A stretch of DNA of 64,000 nt from Gilliamella sp. Pra-s52 (GTDB lineage: Bacteria > Pseudomonadota > Gammaproteobacteria > Enterobacterales > Orbaceae). The stretch covers positions 27,655 to 91,654 of the forward strand of contig NZ_WTEY01000011.1 of NCBI RefSeq assembly GCF_009795805.1, written 5' to 3'. The notes beneath the pieces are model-generated. The model had not been told where the DNA came from and did no database searches. It saw only the letters and a program-made list of their open reading frames with translations. A program made the position numbers and the translations under genes. This document shows, piece after piece, positions 28,283 to 37,371 of the stretch. Within the stretch, counting starts at the first letter, position 1. The number at the start of each line of letters is the position of its first letter.

Positions 28283-31165
28283 ATGCTATTAGAGAAGATA
28301 AAAGATAAATCCAAAGTAAAAGTTAGATTATTTGGAGTTACAATTTACAAAAGGTTGATATTCATAAATAGACGAGAATTCTTGCATGGCTTTTTTGTTA
28401 TAGAAAAAACAGATAAACGCAAAATATTTCGCTTATTAGGGGTTAGGATTGCTTCAAAGAAATTAAAAATAATAACAGCTCCCTCAACTAGAGAAAGAAA
28501 ACTGTCAGAAAAAAGTGAATTAAGTAATAGATATGATGTTTTAAAAGATTCATTACCTATTACTATTGAAAATATCAGTAAAATAATTGAACTTGAAACT
28601 GTAAAAGTCATTAGTTTCGGTATTTTTGATAACCTATTAATTCGCCCAACTTTCGAACCGAAGGATGTATTACATCTGTTATTTCATAGAGTAAAGAAAA
28701 AGTATAATATTGATTTGTGTAATGCTAGATTATTAGCTATTGATGAATTTATTCATCAAAATGTTTCATTATCAGATATATATAATTTTGTTGCAAAAAA
28801 ACTTTCTCTTGATGAAAAAACAAAGTTATTACTCCAACAAGAAGAATTAGACATTGAGAGCAAATTACTAACAGTTAGAAAAGATTTTATGTATTTATAT
28901 GATATGGCGGTTAAAAATAATAAAAAAATCATAGCCATATCAGATACATACTTACCTGAGGATTTTTTGCTTTCAGTTTTACGTAAGAATGGCTTTTGTA
29001 AAATTGAAAAAATATATACACCAATTAGTTATAATAAGAAAAAAGATAATGGTGAATTATTCGGAGATGTAATTAGTAATGAGAATATTGAACCATCAGC
29101 TATTTTACATATAGGTGGTAATTATAATTCCGATTATTTGCAGCCAATTGGAAAAAATATCACTGCGATCTATTATCCTTACATAAAGGATATTTTAATA
29201 TCAGAACAATCAATCTATAGAGAAATTCTATCTGAATATGCAAATTTTGATTTAGGTCAAAGGCTGCTAATTGGATTTAGTTTTAATAGAGTGTTCGCTG
29301 ACTATTATCAAATGCCTAAAAAACCTAATGTTTTTTCTGATGTTAGTTATTTATCTAGATTGCTTTTATCTCCACTTATATTATATATGGCATTAAAAAT
29401 TCTGCAAAATAATGAAATTCAAGATAATTATGAAAAAATTTATTTTGCTTCCAATAATGAATGTCTAATTGAATTTGCTTATAATTTTCTAAAAGATAAC
29501 TTATTGAATAAAAAATTACCAATTCAACACTTGCTCATGTCAAAACAAATCTATCATATGCTCAAATATGAAGATTTTATAAGATTTATCGAAAGTCTTG
29601 ATGATTGTGATAATGAATACTATAAATTTCGTAATATGCTTGAAGACGTTATTCTAGACAAGTCATTACTTGAAAAGTTACTTAATTTATTATCTGAAGA
29701 AGAGAGAGAGCTTTTATTTTTTGACAACAAAGAAAAATGCATTGATATTTTAAAACGTTTTAATTTAATTCTTAATCAATATCTAATTAAGTTGAAAAAT
29801 AATTTAGTAGATTATCTTTCACAAGAAGTGAAAGATAATCTAGGAAAAAGAGGAATTGTTTTCAATTTAGAAAATGATGAATTATTATCAGGAGTATTAA
29901 CAAATATTACTCATATTTTATTTGATCAAATCTATTCTTTTAATGGAAATAGTTATTTTCAAAAAAATAATGATAAAATCAGGTCATTTTGTATTTCACC
30001 AACTATAAGTGATTCAACTTCTTTAAAAATACTAATGTGTTCCTTGTTTTCGCCTTCTAAATTGCTTTTAGAGAACGAAAAATTTCAAAACGATTTGTTG
30101 GTAATTAAAAATGAGATTAAAGACTATTTATCTCAATTTATTAATGTATTTGGTTCATATGTGAGTTTTTGGGATATAACTGATTTATCCGCATTTGCTA
30201 GGCTTTTTGATTTTTCTTGGCAAAAATCGCCTTATTGTGAAATGAATCAATTGAGGCATGTATTTTATCAAGGATCTTCTCCTTTTTATAAAACTAAATC
30301 TATACAATATCAATTAATTATGGAAAATTATCAATTTGATAATGTGTTTTTTGCAACAGGTTTTGCTAATCCTGAAAAAAGATATATTCCGAAGAGTGAG
30401 TTATCATTGTCGTTTAATAAAAAAATAGGAATTCATTGTCATCTTTATAATATTGATCTTTCAGAAGAAATATTAAAATATTTACATGATTTTCCAGTTA
30501 AATTTGATTTAATATTAACTATTCCTGATGAAAAAAAACGAGATTTATTAATTAATCTATTTAATAAAAAAATAGTAAAAAATTTAAATATACTGAGTAT
30601 TATCTTAGTACCGAATCGAGGTAGAGATGTAGCTCCATGGTTGATTGAAACAAAAAAATATCAAGATCAGTATGATTTATTTTGTCATATTCATTCTAAA
30701 AAAAGCCCACATTTATCATATTCATCTTCATGGCGTAATTATCTTTTTTCTAATTTAATCAAAAAAGAAAGTGTAATTGATATTTTTAATATTTTTGAAC
30801 AAAATCAAAGTGTAGGTATCATTATTAACGATTTCTATAGTGCGTTGAAACATGGACATATTCAAAATAATATTTCTTTAGCGGGTAATTATAATGAACA
30901 AAAATTAATAGATCGACTAATTTATAAGATGGGTTTTTCGACAGAAATGTGTTTAAATGATCAGTTATTTGCTGCAGGAACTATGTTTTGGTATCGTCCA
31001 AAAGCTTTGGAGCAATTATTTGTTTTGAATTTATCTTATGAAGATTTTCCTAAGGAACCAATAGGTGTTGGTGGAACTATTGCTCATGCTATTGAACGTT
31101 TACCTGTATTTGTATGTGAGCAAAATGGATATAAAGGTTGTGTTTATACAAAATATCCAAGTTAA
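28283..31165 (+). CDS. Fusion of degenerate HAD-like domain with RgpF-type glycosyltransferase domain
   Basis: A 960-residue protein. Residues 11-58 hold two similar basic-amphipathic motifs (KVRLFGVTIYKR and IFRLLGVRIASKK), common at the start of glycan enzymes. Residues 105-450 are paralogous to the HAD protein at 24183 but have lost catalytic residues: motif I reads FGIFDN (G113 for the nucleophile Asp, N117 for Thr), motif IV HIGGN (G279 for Asp), and SRD is SNN (390-392). Residues about 690-955 match the rhamnan synthesis protein F family: HCHLYNIDLSEEILKYL, PNRGRDVAPWL, HSKKSPH, and FAAGTMFWYRPKAL. A role in rhamnose-rich polysaccharide assembly is inferred. It is very AT-rich like its neighbours. 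Confidence 0.75.
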   Translation: MLLEKIKDKSKVKVRLFGVTIYKRLIFINRREFLHGFFVIEKTDKRKIFRLLGVRIASKKLKIITAPSTRERKLSEKSELSNRYDVLKDSLPITIENISKIIELETVKVISFGIFDNLLIRPTFEPKDVLHLLFHRVKKKYNIDLCNARLLAIDEFIHQNVSLSDIYNFVAKKLSLDEKTKLLLQQEELDIESKLLTVRKDFMYLYDMAVKNNKKIIAISDTYLPEDFLLSVLRKNGFCKIEKIYTPISYNKKKDNGELFGDVISNENIEPSAILHIGGNYNSDYLQPIGKNITAIYYPYIKDILISEQSIYREILSEYANFDLGQRLLIGFSFNRVFADYYQMPKKPNVFSDVSYLSRLLLSPLILYMALKILQNNEIQDNYEKIYFASNNECLIEFAYNFLKDNLLNKKLPIQHLLMSKQIYHMLKYEDFIRFIESLDDCDNEYYKFRNMLEDVILDKSLLEKLLNLLSEEERELLFFDNKEKCIDILKRFNLILNQYLIKLKNNLVDYLSQEVKDNLGKRGIVFNLENDELLSGVLTNITHILFDQIYSFNGNSYFQKNNDKIRSFCISPTISDSTSLKILMCSLFSPSKLLLENEKFQNDLLVIKNEIKDYLSQFINVFGSYVSFWDITDLSAFARLFDFSWQKSPYCEMNQLRHVFYQGSSPFYKTKSIQYQLIMENYQFDNVFFATGFANPEKRYIPKSELSLSFNKKIGIHCHLYNIDLSEEILKYLHDFPVKFDLILTIPDEKKRDLLINLFNKKIVKNLNILSIILVPNRGRDVAPWLIETKKYQDQYDLFCHIHSKKSPHLSYSSSWRNYLFSNLIKKESVIDIFNIFEQNQSVGIIINDFYSALKHGHIQNNISLAGNYNEQKLIDRLIYKMGFSTEMCLNDQLFAAGTMFWYRPKALEQLFVLNLSYEDFPKEPIGVGGTIAHAIERLPVFVCEQNGYKGCVYTKYPS

Positions 31166-31203
31166 TTTTAAAAAATTAAATACTAAGCTAAAGAGAAACT
31201 CAA

Positions 31204-31388
31204 TGAAGGTGATAGTTACAGGAAGAGCAGGTTTTGTTAGTTCCACTGTTGTGAGACATATTATTTAACAGACTAATGATGAAGTTTTAGTCATTGATAA
31301 ATTGACTTATGTGGGAAATTTGGAAGCATTACTGACAACTCTATATCATAATGTAAATTATTCTCTCAAATAACTTGTCGATGAATGA
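31204..31388 (+). pseudogene. rfbB: Decayed 5' fragment of dTDP-glucose 4,6-dehydratase
   Basis: Translation from 31204 gives MKVIVTGRAGFVSSTVVRHII, a stop at 31267, then in frame QTNDEVLVIDKLTYVGNLEAL, another stop at 31371 and a third at 31386. This matches the start of RfbB/RffG ([21 protein letters not shown]...VNVDKLTYAGNLESL). The nucleotide-binding motif is damaged (GRAGFVSS for GGAGFIGS) and everything after about 60 residues is missing. It lies 38 bases after the RgpF-domain gene, where a dTDP-rhamnose pathway gene would be expected. Confidence 0.85.
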
Positions 31389-32204
31389 TCTCGTACTATA
31401 AAACGGTAAGGCAAGGTCTAGTAAATAAGTGGTTATTGTACTTTGAGACCGTAGAAGTCTATTAAGTACCGCAAAAAACCAGTCCAAAAGGTTAGCTCAA
31501 GCAATATAGGTATCTGGATAATTTTTTATATACAACATGTTATAAAGTTGGATTTGAACTTTGTTTCCTGCTCCAAATTTCAAAATTCTTATAAAAACAT
31601 AGCGAAAATGTTAATCAATAATTAATGGAAAAATCAATATTAAAAATGCGTCAGGAAAGTTATTGATTTTATTGATGTTTTTGTTTTTCTGCTTTCAAAT
31701 AAAAATACACAAAAAATTTTTTGTGTATTTTATTCTTTTTTACAGAAGAAAGTGAGATTGTGAACGCTTTAACTATTTAGATAACCAAACGATAAAGGTT
31801 CAAAATTTTTCATCCACCCTATATTTATTCTCCAACCCTACAAGTTGTTAATAAATATTCTTAATCTATCATATTTGCTACTATTGATTACCAGAATATA
31901 GGTATGCTAATTTTTATTAAAAAATAATTTTACAATTAATTTATTAAGCCCCATTTTCTTGGTAAAAATTTGGAGTAGAATAATGGTATTCACTTTTCTA
32001 ATTCGTCTTATCTTGGCAGTTTAAACTGTTCTAAAAATAGTAATAAACAATAAACTATATTTCATTTACATTTAGTTAAAGCTTAATTAAAAAAAGTTAT
32101 ACCGATTTTTTAGATAAATTGTTACTCGTTGCAAATCAAAAGGATTATTGAACTTTGTATTTGCGCTTGTCGTTCAACATATGATGTTTGGCTTGGAGGA
32201 AAAA
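31389..32204. other. Long non-coding AT-rich stretch after the glycan island
   Basis: About 815 bases with no supportable gene. It contains a repeat copy (31649-31686) and a palindrome AAAATACACAAAA/TTTTGTGTATTTT around 31703-31734 that could be a terminator. The part 31389-31500 is less AT-rich than its surroundings and may be a degraded gene, but no family was recognised on either strand. Confidence 0.6.
31649..31686 (+). repeat. Dispersed intergenic repeat, copy C
   Basis: CGTCAGGAAAGTTATTGATT followed by TTATTGATGTTTTTGTTT on the plus strand, with about two or three differences from copy D. It lies in the non-coding stretch after the rfbB remnant. Confidence 0.75.
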
Positions 32205-32855
32205 ATGTATTTATTAGAAATGGCACCAAAGTTTTTATTAGCTTTATTTATTTTACTTATTTATGTGAAATTATCAGGAAAAAGTCAGATTGCACCAATG
32301 TCACAGCTTGATCAGGTTGGGAGTATGGTTATTGGTGCGCTAGTCGGGGGCGCATTACTTAGCCCGACTGTATCACCTTGGGAAGCGGCAGGGTTAGTTG
32401 CAATTTGGGCAGGTTTGCTTGTTTTAATTCGATTTATCAAATCTAAAAACTCACGTTTACGCGACACAATTGATGGTAAACCAATCCAATTGGTTAAAAA
32501 TGGTCACTTAATAACGGATAATTTTATCAAAGCAAACTTACCAGTAAGGGATTTTGAAACGTTAGTTAATGTTCAAGGTATTTCTTCATTTGGCGAATTA
32601 AAAGAAGTATGGTACGAACTAAATGGTTCTTTAACGGTTATTAAAAAAGGTGAAAAAGATATCGCATTGCTTATTATCGAAAATGGTGGCATTAGCCATG
32701 ATAACCTTGAGCAACTTGAAAAAGATGAAGATTGGGTTAAACGTGAGATCACCAAACAAGGTTACGAAAAAATAGAAGATATTTTTTGTGCCGAATGGTT
32801 TGATAATAAATTAATTATTTACCCTTATGATTCGGTTGTTGAGGGCAAAAAATAG
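32205..32855 (+). CDS. YetF/DUF421-family membrane protein
   Basis: A 216-residue inner-membrane protein. The ATG at 32205 is chosen because GGAGGA lies 4 bases upstream; a TTG at 32148 is less likely. Three hydrophobic helices (about 8-25, 38-55, 60-80) are followed by a soluble C-terminal domain beginning at DGKPIQLVKNGHLITDNFIKANL, typical of the family, which contains the YetF fold. The segment KLSGKSQIAPMSQLDQVGSMVIGALVGG is the family signature. Biological role is not known. Single gene, followed by a terminator shared with the convergent zinc-finger gene. Confidence 0.85.
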   Translation: MYLLEMAPKFLLALFILLIYVKLSGKSQIAPMSQLDQVGSMVIGALVGGALLSPTVSPWEAAGLVAIWAGLLVLIRFIKSKNSRLRDTIDGKPIQLVKNGHLITDNFIKANLPVRDFETLVNVQGISSFGELKEVWYELNGSLTVIKKGEKDIALLIIENGGISHDNLEQLEKDEDWVKREITKQGYEKIEDIFCAEWFDNKLIIYPYDSVVEGKK

Positions 32856-32890
32856 TTATTATTTTCTACATTAAAACGATAACATACTTA

Positions 32891-32914
32891 AAATGGGGGT
32901 AGCCCCCCATTTCT
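32891..32914. terminator. Bidirectional terminator between convergent genes
   Basis: AAATGGGGG and CCCCCCATTT (32891-32899 with about 32903-32912) form a GC-rich stem with A/T-rich flanks, between the YetF-like and YbiI-like genes. Confidence 0.75.
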
Positions 32915-32929
32915 AAGCACAATCAGCTA

Positions 32930-33202
32930 TTAACGAAGTTGGCTATCTTTACTACCTCGACGATTATATAAGCTAAATGCTTTAGCCGTTTGTTTATCGA
33001 TTTCTTGCTGACAGCTTAAACAGTATTGCACACCTGGTAATGCTTGTCTTCGTGCTTCTGCAATAATATCACCACATTCAACACAAAAATGTGCACTTGC
33101 TATACCGTGATGGAGTTGTCGCCTTGCGTTTGTAATAGCATCGACAATTGTACTATTGATTTGTTGATTAACGGCATCGTCAGACGCCCATCCACTTGCC
33201 AT
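32930..33202 (-). CDS. ybiI: DksA/TraR-family zinc finger protein YbiI
   Basis: Small 90-residue protein with a C4 zinc finger of the DksA/TraR type (CVECGDIIAEARRQALPGVQYCLSCQQE, cysteines in two pairs near residues 37-40 and 58-61). MASGWASDDAVNQQINSTI at the start and the ending YNRRGSKDSQLR match YbiI of E. coli closely. The start at 33202 follows AGAGGA; the upstream extension to 33265 is not supported. It lacks the long coiled coil of DksA, so a full DksA-like effect on RNA polymerase is uncertain. Confidence 0.9.
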   Translation of the reverse strand: MASGWASDDAVNQQINSTIVDAITNARRQLHHGIASAHFCVECGDIIAEARRQALPGVQYCLSCQQEIDKQTAKAFSLYNRRGSKDSQLR

Positions 33203-33382
33203 AACCAATTCCTCTATAACGAAAATAGTTGTTAAACAAGATGGTGTTTTTTTATTCTTTTTCAAGTAATATGCTTGCTAGTAGCTTGACATGCTAATGT
33301 GAATGATAAAACCTGTATTAGGCAACAGGGGATCGATATTTAAACATTAAAAATCATAAACTTATAAACTAGAGAGGTTATT

Positions 33383-33916
33383 ATGCAGCAATATGAACAA
33401 GCAACATTTGCAGGCGGTTGTTTTTGGTGTATGGTAAAACCGTTTGATCAGTATGAAGGCGTGATTAATGTGGTGTCGGGATATACAGGAGGGCATGTTG
33501 CTAATCCGACTTATCAGCAAGTTTGTGCTGGTAATACTGGGCATACCGAAGCAATACAAATCACATTTGATCCTAAAATAATTAGTTATAAAAAACTCCT
33601 TGATATCTTTTGGCATCAAATTGATCCAACTGATTCAGAAGGTCAATTTGCTGATAGAGGGAACTCTTATCGTCCTGCTATTTTTTACCATAACGAATTT
33701 CAACACAAATTGGCATTGGCATCGAAACAAGCTCTACAAGACAGTGACCACTTTGATAAGCCAATTCAGGTAGCTATTGAGCCTGCATCTACTTTTTATT
33801 TGGCTGAAGATTATCACCAAAATTATTACCTTAAACAACCACAACATTATCATCAATATTACCAATTATCAGGACGATCTCATTTTTTATCTGAGCATTG
33901 GTCAAAAAACAAATAG
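33383..33916 (+). CDS. msrA: Peptide methionine sulfoxide reductase MsrA
   Basis: Reduces the S-epimer of methionine sulfoxide in proteins and free form. The active-site motif GGCFWC (residues 11-16) holds the catalytic cysteine C13. Family segments [34 protein letters not shown], and [10 protein letters not shown] are present. Length 177 residues is that of a single-domain MsrA. GAGAGG precedes the ATG. It is followed 15 bases later by a cytochrome b561 gene and then msrB, so the three genes probably form one oxidative-repair operon. Confidence 0.97.
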   Translation: MQQYEQATFAGGCFWCMVKPFDQYEGVINVVSGYTGGHVANPTYQQVCAGNTGHTEAIQITFDPKIISYKKLLDIFWHQIDPTDSEGQFADRGNSYRPAIFYHNEFQHKLALASKQALQDSDHFDKPIQVAIEPASTFYLAEDYHQNYYLKQPQHYHQYYQLSGRSHFLSEHWSKNK

Positions 33917-33931
33917 AAGGATGACTTAATC

Positions 33932-34459
33932 ATGCAAAACTACCCACAATACAGTAGTAAACAAAAATGGATCCATTGGTTAACATTAGTATTGATTGTG
34001 CTCACCTATTTATTGGTGCAGTTCAAAGTAACGTTATCACCCTATTTAGGTGGTATGTTTAATATTTATTTATTTCATAAATCATTTGGTGTGCTGATTT
34101 TGGGGATAACACTGTGGCGCTTTATCGTCATTAAGCAAGATGGAGTGCCTGATGTGTTACCCAAAACACACAAACGACAACGTATTTTGTCAAAATCGGT
34201 ACAAGGTTTTATTTATCTTTCACTGATTATTGTGCCTCTTTCTGGTTATTTAATGAGTAGTCGTTCACTGAGTTTTTTAGGTGTTATCTCTATTCCTGCT
34301 ATTGATATGCCAAATAAAGCTTATCAATTATTTCATCAAATTCACCAAGTCAGTGCCTATTTATTGTTAGCTTTACTTATTGTACATATAGTCGGCGCTT
34401 TGTTTCATTATGTTTGGATTAAAGATAAAGTATTACAGTCAATGTTAAAACGTAGTTAA
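33932..34459 (+). CDS. Cytochrome b561-family membrane protein
   Basis: Four-helix di-heme cytochrome of 175 residues in the inner membrane. Candidate heme-ligand histidines lie in WIHWLTL (about 14-16), FHKSFGV (about 50), and the cluster FHQIHQVSAYLLLALLIVHIVGALFHY (about 132-158), the usual CybB-like layout. Known members transfer electrons between quinol and superoxide or other partners. Its place between msrA and msrB suggests a link to oxidative stress, but no direct electron donation to Msr enzymes is established. A GAAGGATG ribosome site lies in the 15-base gap. Confidence 0.88.
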   Translation: MQNYPQYSSKQKWIHWLTLVLIVLTYLLVQFKVTLSPYLGGMFNIYLFHKSFGVLILGITLWRFIVIKQDGVPDVLPKTHKRQRILSKSVQGFIYLSLIIVPLSGYLMSSRSLSFLGVISIPAIDMPNKAYQLFHQIHQVSAYLLLALLIVHIVGALFHYVWIKDKVLQSMLKRS

Positions 34460-34499
34460 TCAACATAATTAGAACAAACAACATAATATAAGGTGGCTT

Positions 34500-34943
34500 A
34501 TGGATAATACAATGAAAGAAAAAGCGCTATCAGTATTAACACCTATGCAATATCATATTACGCAACGAAATGGTACTGAACCACCCTTTGATAATCAATT
34601 TTATGCCAATTATCGGGAGGGTATCTATGTCGATATCGTATCGGGAGAACCACTATTTACTTCGTTAGATAAATTTGATTCAGGCTGTGGCTGGCCAACT
34701 TTTTCAAAACCGATAGAAAAGCGCAATATTGTTGAAAAAAAGGATACCAGCTTTGGTATGCGCCGTACCGAGGTTCGATCGGCTGGCGCCGATTCACATC
34801 TTGGTCATGTGTTTAATGATGGTCCTAAAGAGCTTGGTGGGCTACGCTATTGCATCAATTCGGCCGCGTTACGATTTATTCCGAAAGATGAACTTGAAGA
34901 TGCTGGGTATGGACAGTATTTAAAGCTATTTGATAAATCATAA
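34500..34943 (+). CDS. msrB: Peptide methionine-R-sulfoxide reductase MsrB
   Basis: Reduces the R-epimer of methionine sulfoxide. The 147-residue protein has the MsrB core [28 protein letters not shown] and the catalytic cysteine in [12 protein letters not shown] (about residue 120). The four zinc-binding cysteines of E. coli MsrB are absent: [13 protein letters not shown] stands where CxxC would be, so this is the zinc-free form. An AAGGTGG site precedes the ATG. Last gene of the msrA-b561-msrB group. Confidence 0.95.
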   Translation: MDNTMKEKALSVLTPMQYHITQRNGTEPPFDNQFYANYREGIYVDIVSGEPLFTSLDKFDSGCGWPTFSKPIEKRNIVEKKDTSFGMRRTEVRSAGADSHLGHVFNDGPKELGGLRYCINSAALRFIPKDELEDAGYGQYLKLFDKS

Positions 34944-34974
34944 ATAAAACCAAATCATCCAATCCTCAAATAAA

Positions 34975-35010
34975 AATCCTATCATCTCAACAAAGATGAT
35001 AGGATTGATA
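34975..35010. terminator. Bidirectional terminator between msrB and lptG
   Basis: A perfect 13-bp stem (34975-34987 with 34994-35006; AATCCTATCATCT) with a 6-nt loop, flanked by A and T rich tracts, lies between the convergent msrB and lptG genes. Confidence 0.8.
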
Positions 35011-35057
35011 AAAACACCGTTAGCTTAGCTTTTCGTTTGAATTTAGTTTGTTTGAAC

Positions 35058-36122
35058 TTAGTTTTTTCGCTTAAATAAAATATAACTAATTAATAAAAAC
35101 ACAAAACTTGTGATAAGCGATCCAATCAATGGGTAAATGCCCATTACAATGCTGACTTGGGCAAACAAATTATCGGCAATATAAAACAAGAAACCAAAGC
35201 TAATGCCAATGACTACACGAATCCCCATCGACACGCTACGCAGTGGACCAAAAATAAACGATAGGGCTAACAACATCATCACCGCCACTGAAACAGGCTT
35301 AATAAGCTTTTTCCAAAACAGTAAATCGTAATATTTGGTATCTTGCCCTGAGCTTTTTAGATATTGTGAATATTGATAAAGCCCAGAGGCTGACAACGAA
35401 TCAGGATCAAATGCAACAATGCTGAGTTTGTCGGGTGTAATATTGGTTTGCCAAGGAATAGAGACCATATTGACGCCCACCACCTTATTGGGTTCTGTTA
35501 GGTCGTTCTTTTCGATTTGTGATAAAGTCCAAGCATTATTTTCATAAACACCATAAGCGGCGTGAGTAATGGATTGTAATTTATTTTGATCGACCGAATA
35601 GATATACACATTTGAAATTGAATTATCGTTATTTATATGCCCAATAAATATATAATCATTCCCATCTTTTGCCCAAAGACTGCCTTGCTCAACCATTAGC
35701 GAATTACCGTACAGTTTTTCAGAACGCATATTACGCGCAGTTTGTTCACTTACAGGAGCAACCCATTCACCAATTGCCATAGTAATCAATACTAAAGGTA
35801 TGGCTGTTTTCATTACAGCAAAGGCAATTTTAAAACGGCTAAAGCCAGAGGTTTCCATCACGGTTAGTTCACTATGTGACGCAAGGATTCCCAAGCCAAT
35901 TAAAGCACCCAATAATGCTGCCATCGGGAAGAACACTTCTAAATCTTTTGGCACCATCAACAGTGTGTAAATACCGACAGAAAACGCATCATAATCAACT
36001 TTGATTTTTCGAAGTTGATCAATAAAACGGATAATTCCCGATAAGCTGATCAACAAAAAAAGACTAACACCAATGGTGCTTAAAATAGTTTTACCTATGT
36101 AACGGTCTAAAATCGAAAACAC
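35058..36122 (-). CDS. lptG: LPS export permease LptG
   Basis: Inner-membrane subunit of the LptB2FG transporter that extracts lipopolysaccharide for export. The 354-residue protein opens with LDRYIGKTILSTIGVSLFLL and has six membrane helices, three on each side of a large periplasmic jellyroll domain (about 105-265). PEVFFP-like segment KDLEVFFPMAALLGALIGLG and LTVMETSGFSRFKIA are family signatures. It follows lptF by 10 bases on the minus strand. The pair is divergent from pepA, the E. coli arrangement. Confidence 0.95.
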   Translation of the reverse strand: MFSILDRYIGKTILSTIGVSLFLLISLSGIIRFIDQLRKIKVDYDAFSVGIYTLLMVPKDLEVFFPMAALLGALIGLGILASHSELTVMETSGFSRFKIAFAVMKTAIPLVLITMAIGEWVAPVSEQTARNMRSEKLYGNSLMVEQGSLWAKDGNDYIFIGHINNDNSISNVYIYSVDQNKLQSITHAAYGVYENNAWTLSQIEKNDLTEPNKVVGVNMVSIPWQTNITPDKLSIVAFDPDSLSASGLYQYSQYLKSSGQDTKYYDLLFWKKLIKPVSVAVMMLLALSFIFGPLRSVSMGIRVVIGISFGFLFYIADNLFAQVSIVMGIYPLIGSLITSFVFLLISYILFKRKN

Positions 36123-36132
36123 GCATATCTCC

Positions 36133-37236
36133 TTAAGATGCCGAATATTTTAAGCGAAGTTTGCGCATAAATAGGCTATCCCAACAATTTAACATTAGTG
36201 CTAATAAAAAGTAACCGATATTCAAAATGTAAAACCAAAAATCAGGTTCTAACCGACCTTTACCTGCATTGGCCTTAATCGAACTGGCCGATAAAAAGTA
36301 AACCAAATAAAGCAACAAAGCAGGAAAAACTTGTGCAAGACGTCCTTGACGAGGATTAGACACACTCAATGGAATAACCAAAAACGCCATCAATGGCACG
36401 GAAATAATTAATGTTAATCGCCAATAAAATTCGGCATTGGCTTTAGGCGTATCCATATCGGCAAGCGTCTGTAATCCTAACTGTTGAACATCGACTTTAT
36501 CGGTATCTTCATTCACATCTAGTGCTTTAGGTTTGATAATGCCTAAATAATTGTGAAAGTTAGAAATCCGAAAATCCTTAAGTTGTGCCGTACCCTCGTA
36601 ACGGTTAGCATCTTCAAGCGTGATGATTTGATTACCTTCATTATCGTGGCTTGTCTTGCCTTTATTGGCAATAATAATCGAGGGTCGCTGATTGGCTTTG
36701 GGATTGATTTGCGCAATAAAAACATTTTCTAAATTATTCTCATTCACATTCCCAATATAAATCATTGAATTGCCATCAGGGGTTTGTTGAAATTGCCCCG
36801 CTAACAGCCCAGCTAAACTTGGATTAATTTTCGCATTGGCAAGCAATTGATCTTGCTTAACACTAGACCAAGGACCAAACCACAGTGAGTTCAACGCCGT
36901 TAATAGGCAAGTTAAAATACAAAGAAACAGCACCACCTGATAAGTTAAACTCTTTTTAACACCACAAGCATGCATTGCCACCATTTCACTGTCAGCATAA
37001 AGCCGCCCAAAAGTCACCAGCACACCAAGAAATAGGCTTAACGGTAAAATCAGATCCGCCATGTTCGACACACCCAACATCAATAAAGGCATAATCAAAT
37101 CACGAGGGATAGAACCATCAATCGCATTTGATAAAATTCTAATTAATTTTTGAGAGAAGAAAATAAGCAACAAAATAAATAATATTGCCCCTTGGGTTTT
37201 CAGTGTCTCTTTAACTAAATACCGACGAATTATCAC
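36133..37236 (-). CDS. lptF: LPS export permease LptF
   Basis: Partner of LptG in the LPS transporter, 367 residues. It starts MIIRRYLVKETLKTQGAILFILLLIFFSQKLIRIL and contains ADLILPLSLFLGVLVTFGRLYADSEMVAMHACGVKK, typical of LptF. Six membrane helices surround a periplasmic domain (about 120-265). First gene of the lptFG operon; the 135 bases between it and pepA must hold both promoters. Confidence 0.95.
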   Translation of the reverse strand: MIIRRYLVKETLKTQGAILFILLLIFFSQKLIRILSNAIDGSIPRDLIMPLLMLGVSNMADLILPLSLFLGVLVTFGRLYADSEMVAMHACGVKKSLTYQVVLFLCILTCLLTALNSLWFGPWSSVKQDQLLANAKINPSLAGLLAGQFQQTPDGNSMIYIGNVNENNLENVFIAQINPKANQRPSIIIANKGKTSHDNEGNQIITLEDANRYEGTAQLKDFRISNFHNYLGIIKPKALDVNEDTDKVDVQQLGLQTLADMDTPKANAEFYWRLTLIISVPLMAFLVIPLSVSNPRQGRLAQVFPALLLYLVYFLSASSIKANAGKGRLEPDFWFYILNIGYFLLALMLNCWDSLFMRKLRLKYSAS

Positions 37237-37371
37237 ATTTTACCTATACATGTTGGTACAAAATTTGGTTATTATAATCTGAATTGCTTCTTTTTAGTTA
37301 TCTTTTTGTTGCTATCCCATAATGAACCGATAGAATATTCATTATTCCCATCAACCATAAATGGAAACATC

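Noticed and set aside
24183..31165. Island as a phage or defence system
   Set aside because: No integrase, nuclease, toxin-antitoxin or phage structural motifs; all recognisable domains belong to glycan synthesis.
31389..31500. Possible transposase or gene remnant with more balanced composition
   Set aside because: Translated on both strands by eye; no recognisable transposase or sugar-nucleotide enzyme motif, and no terminal inverted repeats were seen.
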